This document shows positions 54,415-62,583 of a DNA stretch of 64,000 nucleotides, piece after piece (the first letter of the stretch is position 1; each line of letters opens with the position of its first letter). A model generated the notes under the pieces. It ran no database searches. It saw only the letters and a program-made list of their open reading frames with translations, and was not told the DNA's origin. Origin of the DNA: Chloroflexota bacterium (GTDB lineage: Bacteria; Chloroflexota; Dehalococcoidia; Lucifugimonadales; UBA3495). The DNA lies in the NCBI GenBank assembly GCA_028874075.1, contig JAPPLU010000049.1, positions 186,412 to 250,411 on the forward strand, read 5' to 3'. The position numbers and the translations under genes are program-made.

Positions 54415-54475
54415 ACGCCGTCCCCACTGACAGGCTAAACGGGACAGGCACGTAGAGGCAGAGAGGTTAGAAGCT

Positions 54476-54982
54476 ATGGCGAGACGACCGATATTGGGGT
54501 TGTTCGACGACGCCAACGCCGCAGCCGACGCGGGCGATGGCCTGCGTCGGGCCGGCATTCCCGAAACCGACGTGGACTTTTTGACGGATACACCCTATCC
54601 GGAGGGGGCCTTTGGAGAGAGGGAAGAGCCGCACCGGCTTTATATTTTCCCCTTTATTGGGGCTCTGCTGGGCCTGACTTCCGGCATACTGCTGACTTCA
54701 ATGACCCAGGTGGCCTACCCGATAGTAACCGGCGGCAAGCCCATCTTGTCCATCCCGCCCATGGCAGTGGTGTGCTACGAGGGAACCATGCTGGGGGCCA
54801 TTCTGTTCACGGTTCTGGGCATTATCTTCGAGTCTCGCCTGCCCAAGTTGAAGGCCGGCCTTTACGACACCCGTATCACCGAAGGCTACGTTGGCGTACT
54901 GGTGAACACCGAGGAGGCCCAGCACAATACGGTGGAGGGTGTTTTCGGGCAAACCGGCGCGGTGGATGTAAAGAGGGAGTGA
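54476..54982 (+). CDS. actD: Alternative complex III, DUF3341 subunit ActD
   Basis: A 168-residue protein with an N-terminal soluble segment (ILGLFDDANAAADAGDGLRR, typical of DUF3341), then two transmembrane helices near residues 58-76 and 95-120. DUF3341 is the ActD subunit, a membrane protein of unknown mechanism found in every alternative complex III. It follows the second NrfD-like gene and precedes the monoheme cytochrome. Confidence 0.9.
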   Translation: MARRPILGLFDDANAAADAGDGLRRAGIPETDVDFLTDTPYPEGAFGEREEPHRLYIFPFIGALLGLTSGILLTSMTQVAYPIVTGGKPILSIPPMAVVCYEGTMLGAILFTVLGIIFESRLPKLKAGLYDTRITEGYVGVLVNTEEAQHNTVEGVFGQTGAVDVKRE

Positions 54983-55070
54983 AGCGGCAATCTCGCTGGC
55001 AAGAGACCTGGTTAACGAACGAAATGGAAACAGCCGGAGGCCGGTTGGAGCCGGTGGAAGGCAACCAGAT

Positions 55071-55619
55071 ATGAGCAAACTTTCCGGACAACTGATGAAT
55101 TCTATTGCGAAGGGACGGCAGTTCCGGAGCAGGACTTACCTGGGCGTTTTGGCCATGTTGGTGGGCCTCATGGCCTTGGGATGCTCCCAGGGTTCCTATC
55201 CTCTGGACATCTTCTACGAGATGCATTATCAGCCTTACTTCAAGGATCACGAACCGCCCCGGTTGACCACTCCAGCCAGCGCTGTGCCATACTACGAGGT
55301 CCAGGTCTCCAGCCATGACGGCGGTGAGTTGTATGACATTAACTGCGCCATGTGCCACGGTCCCCTGGGCAAGGGCGACGGGCCGGTACTGGTCAAGATG
55401 GAGACGGTTTATGGCTACGTCCCCAGCGTGCCGGCGGACCTGACTGCGGTGGATGACCCATTGATGATTGCCAAGGACACTGCCGGTGTTACCAACATAA
55501 TGACCGGCGGCCTGACGGTAATGCCCAGCTTCTCCAAGCTTCTGACGCCTGAGCAGATTGACGCGGTGGCCAACTACGTGGTGGACTGTCTGCAGGGGGT
55601 AAACTCGGAGGGCTGCTAG
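55071..55619 (+). CDS. actE: Alternative complex III, monoheme cytochrome c ActE
   Basis: A 182-residue lipoprotein cytochrome c. The hydrophobic segment ends in the lipobox LMALGC. One heme site, NCAMCHGPLGKGDGP, and a Met ligand in LTVMPSFSKLLT are present; the C-terminal helix ends in ANYVVDCLQG. It is the electron exit subunit that hands electrons to soluble cytochrome c or a terminal oxidase. It closes the visible act operon; no oxidase genes follow in the window. Confidence 0.9.
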   Translation: MSKLSGQLMNSIAKGRQFRSRTYLGVLAMLVGLMALGCSQGSYPLDIFYEMHYQPYFKDHEPPRLTTPASAVPYYEVQVSSHDGGELYDINCAMCHGPLGKGDGPVLVKMETVYGYVPSVPADLTAVDDPLMIAKDTAGVTNIMTGGLTVMPSFSKLLTPEQIDAVANYVVDCLQGVNSEGC

Positions 55620-55686
55620 AGTCAGATGGTGTCGTGGCCGTTCGGTTTGGGTAGGCTGACAGGAAGCAGGCCGCGCAGAGAAGAAA

Positions 55687-56289
55687 GTGAGCATTAACAG
55701 AATTCGTAGAGAAGGGCAGGTTCAACACCTGCCCTTTGCATTTATCCCCTCATCGCAAGCTAAATGTCTGGCCGTGTTTGTGTTGCTGGCCATTGGTGTG
55801 GCGGTTTGGATAAATGTGTCCTACGCCCAGGCGCCGGAAGTCAGTTATGACGAAGAAGAAGCCCAGGCCATCGACCAGATGCTGATGTGTCCCGTCTGCC
55901 CCGCCGAGTCCATAGACCAGGCCCAGGTGCCCCTGGCCAAGCAAATGCGGCAACGGGTACGGGAACTGCTTTCAGAAGGGGCTACCCGCCAGGAAGTCCT
56001 GGACTACTTTGCCGACCGGTACGGCCAGAACGTGCTGGCGTCGCCACCCAAGTCGGGGGTAAATCTGCTGGCGTGGGCACTACCCATTGCGGGATTGCTG
56101 GCGGCTCTGGTGGCGGTGTTCTTTGTACTGAGAGCCATGAAGGGCAGTGGCGATGGACAGGGAGTTGATGCGCCGAATGAAGGCGCTGAGGCTGGGGAGT
56201 TAGCGCCCTACCTGGCGGCGGTTGATCGGTCGCTGGCATTGGATGAACCCGATGGTGGTAACAATGCTGACGAACAGAATCCACCTTAA
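55687..56289 (+). CDS. ccmH: Cytochrome c maturation protein CcmH/CycL-like
   Basis: A protein of up to 200 residues with the CcmH hallmark LMCPVCPAESIDQAQ, a CxxC that reduces the apocytochrome heme-binding cysteines. Next come the helical segment VRELLSEGATRQEVLDYFAD and a C-terminal membrane helix (LLAWALPIAGLLAALVAVFF). An N-terminal signal-anchor (KCLAVFVLLAIGVAVWINV) places the domain outside the membrane. Its place behind five- and one-heme cytochrome genes makes sense. The GTG at 55687 puts a dispersed palindrome inside the coding sequence; a later GTG at 55774 would avoid it but would cut into the signal sequence. Confidence 0.85.
   Translation: MSINRIRREGQVQHLPFAFIPSSQAKCLAVFVLLAIGVAVWINVSYAQAPEVSYDEEEAQAIDQMLMCPVCPAESIDQAQVPLAKQMRQRVRELLSEGATRQEVLDYFADRYGQNVLASPPKSGVNLLAWALPIAGLLAALVAVFFVLRAMKGSGDGQGVDAPNEGAEAGELAPYLAAVDRSLALDEPDGGNNADEQNPP
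55713..55736. repeat. GGGCAGGTT palindrome at the ccmH 5' end
   Basis: AAGGGCAGGT and ACCTGCCCTT arms around TCAAC. It belongs to the dispersed intergenic family but here falls within the open frame of ccmH and would encode GQVQHLPF. Confidence 0.7.
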
Positions 56290-56489
56290 GAAGTCTTGCA
56301 CACGTATCGGCGCACGGGGCAAACACCTGTCGATGCCACAGAGGTTTTCGTGGGCCTGGATAAGACCCAGGGCACAACTTGGCAGGTTAGGCGTTTCCGG
56401 CATCGTGGGAATGACAGGTTCTGGCCAAGACAGAATGCGTTTACCCTGAATCGGGGTAAGTGTCCACGACCGGACGACAGTCGCAAATG

Positions 56490-56495
56490 TATAAT
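56490..56495 (+). promoter_or_regulatory. Candidate -10 box before lhgO
   Basis: A perfect TATAAT lies 44 bases before the lhgO start codon. No convincing -35 box is found at the right distance, so the call is tentative. Confidence 0.3.
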
Positions 56496-56538
56496 TAGTA
56501 CCTATTCGTGAGCACTCGTGGAAAATCGGAGGTTTGTC

Positions 56539-57759
56539 ATGAACTCCATGGAATACGACGTTGTTATTATTGGGGGCGGGATCATTGGCCTTTCCACAGG
56601 GATGCAGCTAGCTCGCCGGTTTCCACAGGGCTTGAAGGTTGCGGTGGTGGAGAAGGAAAAGAACCTCGCCAACCACCAGACGGGCCATAACAGCGGCGTA
56701 ATCCATTCGGGCATCTATTACCGGCCCGGTTCGCAGAAGGCCCAGTTCTGCGTTGGCGGGGCCAAGGACCTGAAGCAGTTCTGTGACGAGAACGAGATCG
56801 AGTACGACCTGTGCGGCAAGACCATCGTCGCCACCGAAGAGTCGGAACTGCCCCGGCTGGACAATCTGTACGAGCGGGGCGTGGCAAATGGAGTCCCCGG
56901 GCTGGAGATGATCGGCCCCGAGCGATTGAAGGAGATCGAACCCCACACCTTTGGCCTTCGGGCGTTGTGGTCGCCGGCCACGGGCATCATTGACTACGTC
57001 AAGGTAACTGAGGCCTACGCGTCCAGGTTCCTGGAGCAGGGAGGAGACATCTACATGGACGCCGCCGTGCAGTCCATCGGCGGCACGGACGGGGCGATGA
57101 CGGTGGAGACCTCTCGTGGGTCGCTCCGTGCCTCACACGTCATCAACTGTGCCGGACTGTACGCCGACCGCATCGCCGAGATGATGGGGGAGCGGACCAA
57201 CGTCCGGATCATCCCTTTCCGCGGTGAATACTACACCCTGCGGCCGGACAGTCAGTACCTGGTTAAGGGCCTTATCTATCCCGTGCCCGACCCCCGCTTC
57301 CCCTTCCTGGGCGTTCACTACACCCGCAATATTAAAGGGTACGTGGAGGCGGGCCCTAATGCGGTACTGGCCTTTGCCCGAGAGGGCTACCGCAAGAGCA
57401 ACGTGGACGTGGGCGAGTCCCTTGGCACATTCACCTACCCGGGGTTTTGGAAGATGACTGCCAGGCACTGGCGCACTGGCGTTTCGGAGATGCACCGCTC
57501 CTACAGCAAGTCGGTGTTTGTCCACGACCTGCAAAAGCTGATTCCGGAGATTAAGGACGAGGACCTGGCGCCGGGCGGGGCGGGCGTCCGTGCCCAGGCG
57601 GTGGCCACCGACGGCGCCCTTCTGGACGACTTCTCCATTCTGCAGGGTAGGCAGGCCATCCACGTGTTGAACGCCCCGTCCCCTGGGGCCACGTCGTCCC
57701 TGGCCATCGGGGAGCACATCGTCGGTCTGGCGGTGGAGAGCTTCGGGCTGGGGGAATAG
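56539..57759 (+). CDS. lhgO: L-2-hydroxyglutarate oxidase/dehydrogenase
   Basis: A 406-residue FAD enzyme of the DAO family that oxidises L-2-hydroxyglutarate to 2-oxoglutarate. The dinucleotide-binding motif is VVIIGGGIIGLSTG at the N-terminus. Family segments NHQTGHNSGVIHSGIYY, KTIVATEESELPRL, FRGEYYTLRP, and NAPSPGATSSLAIGEHI follow. The ATG at 56539 (MNSMEYD) has GGAGG seven bases upstream; an earlier in-frame start adds seven residues. The gene is single, with a hairpin between it and the convergent hydrolase. Confidence 0.92.
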   Translation: MNSMEYDVVIIGGGIIGLSTGMQLARRFPQGLKVAVVEKEKNLANHQTGHNSGVIHSGIYYRPGSQKAQFCVGGAKDLKQFCDENEIEYDLCGKTIVATEESELPRLDNLYERGVANGVPGLEMIGPERLKEIEPHTFGLRALWSPATGIIDYVKVTEAYASRFLEQGGDIYMDAAVQSIGGTDGAMTVETSRGSLRASHVINCAGLYADRIAEMMGERTNVRIIPFRGEYYTLRPDSQYLVKGLIYPVPDPRFPFLGVHYTRNIKGYVEAGPNAVLAFAREGYRKSNVDVGESLGTFTYPGFWKMTARHWRTGVSEMHRSYSKSVFVHDLQKLIPEIKDEDLAPGGAGVRAQAVATDGALLDDFSILQGRQAIHVLNAPSPGATSSLAIGEHIVGLAVESFGLGE

Positions 57760-57816
57760 GGGCTGCTTTGATCTAAACCCGCCTCGATCTTAACGGTCCA
57801 CTGACAACCAAGGGAC

Positions 57817-57848
57817 ATCGGCGCGACTACTGGATCTGTCGCGCCGAT
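57817..57848. terminator. Bidirectional hairpin terminator
   Basis: Perfect 11-pair stem ATCGGCGCGAC/GTCGCGCCGAT with a ten-base loop, between convergent lhgO and Abhydrolase_10 genes. Confidence 0.7.
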
Positions 57849-57914
57849 TGCTATTGAGCATGCCGGCTTGCAAAGTTTCGGGGCGCCGTCATTTTGACGG
57901 GCTCTTCCTTCCAA

Positions 57915-59912
57915 CTATCGCAGCACGCAGCTGGCGTCCGCTTCGGCGATGTAGGCCCGCACGTCCTCGGGCAGCAGGAAACCCTCTGCCTCCAACTGGC
58001 GGGTAGCCTTTGCCACGGCTTCGACGTAGTTTTCGTGGTTGCCGTACCGTTCCTCTAGGGACGGGCGCGGGTCGCCCGAGGCCAGGCTTTCTTCTTTCGT
58101 GTTGGCGAAGGGGATGTGTTGGCCATCGCCCTCACCGCCGTCGTTCTCGCCGAAGCCGGCCCGGCGCAGGGCCCAGCCGGTGGTGGTGGCAATGGGGGCC
58201 GCCACGGGCGGAAGGCGCACGCCGGCTATTTCGTTACCGTCCTCGTCAACTTTGGAGACGAACACGGGGTAAGCGGGCCGGCCGGCCAGGGAAGGCGGCA
58301 GGTTCGCCACGATGCCTTGGTCGAAATCAGGGCCGTAGTCCAGGAAGTAGTGGGTGGTGATAACGCCCGTGTAGGTTGCGCCGGGGATGTCGGGCCACCC
58401 CAGTTCTTCCTTTGGCACGACACCGGTCTCGAAACCGGGACGTGTGACGGCAAAAGCGGCGTTCTCGGAGGCGCGGGGCACCCGACTGGCCGGGGGTTCA
58501 ACGCCCTCGCTGACCCACTTGTCCAGGGCTACCAGCAGGGCTCGGTGAGCGGGATAGGGACTGACGCCGTTAGTGAACTGCTGATTCTTGCCTTTCCGGG
58601 TAACATCGCCTACGCCGTGGGACAGGCCGGAGAGCAGGTAGAAACGCACGTTTTCCGGGTCGGGCAGGTCGTTGCCCTGGCTGTCGGTGTGAAGCTGGGA
58701 GCAGCCCTTGACCCAGTATTCGCTGGCCGTGTTGATTTCCAGGCGCTTGGGCAGGGTGTTGGAGGCCGCGCCCCGTTGGCTGCGCCCGGCGGTCCTGCCG
58801 CTCAGGTGGTCGGTGGTTACCTGGTGGGCGAAGGGGAAGACGGCCTCCGGGTAACGATGGTTCTGTCGGTTGCGCTCGGTGCGGTCGGTCTGGGCGAAAC
58901 GGTAGTTGATCTGGTCGCCGTTGCCGCCGCCGGTGTGGCTGAGGATGCCGTCCAGGGCCCGCTGGCCGTACTCGTCCTCGTTGAAGCCCAGCAACTGGAA
59001 GTCGTTGAGGGTTCGGGAGGGCTGGGATATGGAGTAGCTGTAGGTATAGTCGACGTGGCCGGCCAGAGGGTTGTCCGCCGACGCGGGGGCGTGGCGAAGG
59101 AAGGACAGGAAGTCGCGGGTGGCGGCCAAGCCGATGCAGGCTACCAAGGGGTCCTTTGCCGTGTAGGTGAACTCGTAGATGTGGCTCTGTTTGAAGGGCG
59201 TGCCCTCAGGCAGCAGCCGGATGGCGTTTCCCTCGTCGGAAGTGTACTCCCACTCTGATGCCGGAATCTCTGCGGGAGTGTCGTCCAGACGCTCCTTGAC
59301 CGTCAGGCGAGCCTGGGCCTTGTCCAGGGTTGCGGCGGCGTAGGCCAGGTCGCTGCTCAGGGTGGTCTCGTTGTCAAAGACGATGTACTCATAGGATGGC
59401 CCGGTGATGGTTTTGCCCTGGTTGGTGGCCACCGGCACGTTGATAGTCATGTCGTCGTGGCCCCTGGCGCTGATGTCCCAGCCGTTGCCCACCACGGCAT
59501 AGCCCATATCGAAGACAAACCCGGTCCCGGCATCGTCTGCGGTTGTGGGGTTGTTAATGGCGCGGGCCCCGTTGAGTAGGCCCATCCGCATGCCGCCCCG
59601 GTTATTGAAATCCAGGATAACGCGGCGGTTGCCGAGTTCCACGTTAATGGGCTTGAGGATGAAGATGTCGGTGGAGTATTCCACCATGCCCCGTTCGTTG
59701 ACCGGGGCCAAGGCAATGTCAGTGATGACGGCGTTGCGGGGGTCGGTCGGGTCCAGTTCGCCGTAGGCGGTGCCCCGCAGCTTCTCATACTGGCCCACGC
59801 TGCCGAAAGAACGGCCCTCAAAGGTGGGGGATTCTGAGCGCTTGGGGTCGACCTCGATGCGCTGGATGCCTGGCCTTGTGGCGATTAGGGTACCGGCCTG
59901 GTTTTGAGTCAT
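57915..59912 (-). CDS. Abhydrolase_10 family protein, variant nucleophile elbow
   Basis: A 665-residue paralog of the protein at 40195-42174. Shared landmarks include SVGQYEKLRGTAYGELDP, VILDFNNRGGMRMG, MGYAVVGNGWDISA, ATRDFLSFLRHA, and NTASEYWVKG. The segment aligned with the nucleophile elbow (GRSQSG in the paralog) reads SISQPSRTLNDF, so the Ser is kept but the flanking glycines are not. The enzyme may have altered or lost hydrolase activity. It has no signal peptide. Confidence 0.85.
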   Translation of the reverse strand: MTQNQAGTLIATRPGIQRIEVDPKRSESPTFEGRSFGSVGQYEKLRGTAYGELDPTDPRNAVITDIALAPVNERGMVEYSTDIFILKPINVELGNRRVILDFNNRGGMRMGLLNGARAINNPTTADDAGTGFVFDMGYAVVGNGWDISARGHDDMTINVPVATNQGKTITGPSYEYIVFDNETTLSSDLAYAAATLDKAQARLTVKERLDDTPAEIPASEWEYTSDEGNAIRLLPEGTPFKQSHIYEFTYTAKDPLVACIGLAATRDFLSFLRHAPASADNPLAGHVDYTYSYSISQPSRTLNDFQLLGFNEDEYGQRALDGILSHTGGGNGDQINYRFAQTDRTERNRQNHRYPEAVFPFAHQVTTDHLSGRTAGRSQRGAASNTLPKRLEINTASEYWVKGCSQLHTDSQGNDLPDPENVRFYLLSGLSHGVGDVTRKGKNQQFTNGVSPYPAHRALLVALDKWVSEGVEPPASRVPRASENAAFAVTRPGFETGVVPKEELGWPDIPGATYTGVITTHYFLDYGPDFDQGIVANLPPSLAGRPAYPVFVSKVDEDGNEIAGVRLPPVAAPIATTTGWALRRAGFGENDGGEGDGQHIPFANTKEESLASGDPRPSLEERYGNHENYVEAVAKATRQLEAEGFLLPEDVRAYIAEADASCVLR

Positions 59913-60677
59913 AGCTGCCCTCCTGGCGGGGGAGACGTTGTATTAAGTTCTCACCAACTAATCCCGAAGTGATAATACAAAGGACGTGGGGTTCGGTCAA
60001 CGTGCGGTACAGTGAACCAGGGCAGACACACAGGTCTGCTTCTACCCTTGTGGCGCCCTGGCCAGCCAGAAGGGAACGCTGCCGGATATCTGCCGGTTTG
60101 GCGGCTAAAGGTGTTCAAGTTCGTGTGCTCCTACCCCGACTACAGAAAAGACTTTTTCCCGATTATTTCTACTCATTTCCGTTCATATCCTATTTGAGGC
60201 GACAGGAAGCCTGGCTGGGTGGCCGCAACTGATGGGCAGTGGGGATTTTTCTTATTTCGTTCCATATTGTTCCATTTTGTCCCATTTCCCCTGCCCACGA
60301 GGTCAGCTGACGGTGTTGGTTGCCCACCAGCCGGACCCCAACCAAAGCAGACACTCAGGTTTGCCCCTGCGGAGGGAGGGGTCGATGATGTGGAGGACCT
60401 GCCCACAGTATTACCGTATTCTTATAGTGAGGACCGGTTATGCAAGTTGGCAAGGGCTGAGGGCCAGCAGATGGCAGGGGAATCACGAAGGGGCGAACCC
60501 TCTTTGGTCTGCCTTTACAAGTTGAACCGAAGGGGAGCTCTGTCGAGCTCTCCTATACCTGTCGATTGTGCGTAGACATGGGCCGATGGCCGGCCATAAC
60601 CGCTGTTTCCCGTTTAAGGTATAATCGGTTGGGGTTTTTCCGTATGAGAAGGCCCAAGGGAACAAAAGGTAACCTGA
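59913..60677. other. Intergenic region with composite repeat
   Basis: No supported gene. It holds the composite repeat at 60147-60295. Short open frames are shadows of that repeat. A TATAAT-like GGTATAATC lies near 60618, about 60 bases before the dehydratase start, and may belong to its promoter. Confidence 0.5.
60147..60295. repeat. Composite intergenic repeat, second copy
   Basis: TTTTTCCCGATTATTTCTAC and CATTTCCGTTCATA, then GTTCCATATTGTTCCATTTT and GTCCCATTTCC. The same two modules in the same order are at 187-395. Confidence 0.6.
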
Positions 60678-61067
60678 GTGGAGATTGCTGCGGGCACGGC
60701 CATAGATCTGGGCGGCTGGATCCCTTCCGAACAATCGGTGCGGGAGTACCTGGATGCGGTGGGAGACGATCTGGGCGTTTATGCCGAGGCGGGACTGGTA
60801 CCGCCCCTGGCCCTGTGCGCCTGGGCCCTGGGGGCCATGCTGGATAAACTGTCCCTGCCGGCGGGCACCATTCATAGCATCCAGGAAATGGAGGCCTTAG
60901 CGGGGGTGGCCGTTGGCGACGTTATTCGGGGCGAGGCAGTCCCCGAGCGACCGAGAAGCAGGGGCGGCCTGCGGTTTATGACCGTGGGCTACACGCTTTA
61001 TTGCGGGTCGGGCGACCCGGTTCAGCGGGGCAAAACTACAGTGTTGACGCCGGAAGAGCAAGGGTAG
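60678..61067 (+). CDS. FAS1-type dehydratase (MaoC N-terminal hotdog half)
   Basis: A 129-residue single hotdog-domain protein. The GTG start (MEIAAGTAIDLGG) has AAAGGT eight bases upstream. The segment SEQSVREYLDAVGDDLGVY and the later SIQEMEALAGVAVGDVIRGE match the N-terminal half of MaoC-like dehydratases, which lacks the catalytic Asp/His and pairs with a catalytic half. The next gene, seven bases later, supplies it. Together they resemble the HadAB-type (3R)-hydroxyacyl dehydratase, in place of FabZ. Confidence 0.82.
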   Translation: MEIAAGTAIDLGGWIPSEQSVREYLDAVGDDLGVYAEAGLVPPLALCAWALGAMLDKLSLPAGTIHSIQEMEALAGVAVGDVIRGEAVPERPRSRGGLRFMTVGYTLYCGSGDPVQRGKTTVLTPEEQG

Positions 61068-61074
61068 GACCGGA

Positions 61075-61488
61075 ATGGGTGGAATACGAGAGGTGGAGGC
61101 GCCGCTGCCGGAGTTGACCCTGGAGATCACCCAGGACCGGTTGAACGCCTACTGCACGGCATCGGGCGACCATAATCCACTGCATTGGGACGCCGAGTTT
61201 GCAGCCGCCACCCAGTTTGGCGGCATTATTGCCCACGGCATGCTGACCCTGGCCCTGGTTTCCCGTATGATGGCCGCCGCCTACGGGCAGGCATGGCTGG
61301 AGTCGGGTAGCCTGAGGACTCGATTCAAGGGAGCCGCTTACCTGGGAGACTGGGTGGCAAGCCGGGGCAGCGTTACGAAGGAAGAGGAAAGAGACGGCTA
61401 CCGGCTGGTAACCTGCGCGGTGGCCGTGGTGAACGGGGAGAATGGAGAAGAGCTGGTGACGGGCACCGCCACGGTGAAACTGCCATAG
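61075..61488 (+). CDS. MaoC-like (R)-hydroxyacyl dehydratase, catalytic half
   Basis: A 137-residue hotdog protein with the hydratase-2 motif (SGDHNPLHWDAEFAAATQFG), including the catalytic Asp and His, and GGIIAHGMLTLALVSRM after it. It is predicted to dimerise with the upstream half. The placement before plsX and fabG indicates fatty acid synthesis: removal of water from 3-hydroxyacyl-ACP. Confidence 0.88.
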   Translation: MGGIREVEAPLPELTLEITQDRLNAYCTASGDHNPLHWDAEFAAATQFGGIIAHGMLTLALVSRMMAAAYGQAWLESGSLRTRFKGAAYLGDWVASRGSVTKEEERDGYRLVTCAVAVVNGENGEELVTGTATVKLP

Positions 61489-61533
61489 CAGTCCCGACCC
61501 GGGCCCGGGATGTGGAGGAGAAGGGAATACGGT

Positions 61534-62583
61534 ATGCAAAGCTTTGATAGTCCATCGCTTAACACCGGGGACCCCATTCGCGTGGCGGTGGATGCCATGG
61601 GCGGCGACTACGCCCCCCAGGAAACGGTCAAGGGCGCGCTTGCCGCGCTGGACACCCACAACATGGAACTGCTGCTGGTTGGAGACTCCCAGGCGGTTGA
61701 AGGGGAACTGGACAAGTACGGTCCGCCTAGCAAGTCGGTCAAGGTCGTCCCCTCGGTTGACAAGATCAGCGATGAAGAACATCCCATGCACGCCTTCCGG
61801 CAGAAGCCCGAGGCGTCCATCATCGTGGGCGCCAGGCTGGTGAAGGCGGGCCAGGCCGACGTGCTGGTGTCCCTGGGTTCCACAGGAGCGTCCATGGCCA
61901 CTTCGGCCCTGGTGCTGGGGATGATGGACGGGCTGGAACGCCCTTGCATCGGCGGTCCCTTCCTGGGGCTGGCGCCCCGCACCGTACTGATGGACCTGGG
62001 CAGCAACGTGGACTGCCGTCCCTCCCAGCTACTCAACTTCGCCGCTCTCGGGTCCGTATTCGCCCACCGGTTCCTGGGCACCGAGAATCCCCGGGTGGCC
62101 CTGCTCAGCGTGGGCGCCGAAAAGTCCAAGGGCAACCGGCAGGTGCAGGAAAGCTACCAGTTGTTTGAAAGCAGCCACCTCAACTTCGTCGGCAACGTGG
62201 AGGGGATGGACTTCTTCGGCGACAAGGCGGACGTTATCGTCTGTGACGGGTTCGTCGGCAACATCCTCATCAAGTTCACCGAAGGGATGGGAACGGCACT
62301 TGGTGGCTACCTGGGCCGGCTGCTATCTCCCTATATGTCCGAGGAACAGATGAAGGGTGTCTTCAATGAGTTGTGGCAGACCACCAACCTGCCGCGCACC
62401 ATGGGCGGTCCTCTGTTCGGGGTGAACGGCGCCGTAATCGTGGGCCATGGCTCGTCGCGGGCCGACGGGGTGTCCGGCGCCATCAATACCGCTGTCCGGT
62501 ACGTTGAAATGGGCCTGCTGGAGAGCATGCGGGAGGAACTGGCGGAGGTCAGCCGCAACGGCCTGCTGGGGGACTCGCAGTGA
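61534..62583 (+). CDS. plsX: Phosphate acyltransferase PlsX
   Basis: A 349-residue enzyme that makes acyl-phosphate from acyl-ACP, the first step of bacterial phospholipid synthesis through PlsY. The N-terminal VAVDAMGGDYAPQETVKGA, GSTGASMATSALVLGMMDG and DVIVCDGFVGNILIKFTEG segments are diagnostic. The ATG at 61534 (MQSFDSPSLN) is preferred over an ATG eight codons earlier. It overlaps fabG by four bases. Confidence 0.92.
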   Translation: MQSFDSPSLNTGDPIRVAVDAMGGDYAPQETVKGALAALDTHNMELLLVGDSQAVEGELDKYGPPSKSVKVVPSVDKISDEEHPMHAFRQKPEASIIVGARLVKAGQADVLVSLGSTGASMATSALVLGMMDGLERPCIGGPFLGLAPRTVLMDLGSNVDCRPSQLLNFAALGSVFAHRFLGTENPRVALLSVGAEKSKGNRQVQESYQLFESSHLNFVGNVEGMDFFGDKADVIVCDGFVGNILIKFTEGMGTALGGYLGRLLSPYMSEEQMKGVFNELWQTTNLPRTMGGPLFGVNGAVIVGHGSSRADGVSGAINTAVRYVEMGLLESMREELAEVSRNGLLGDSQ

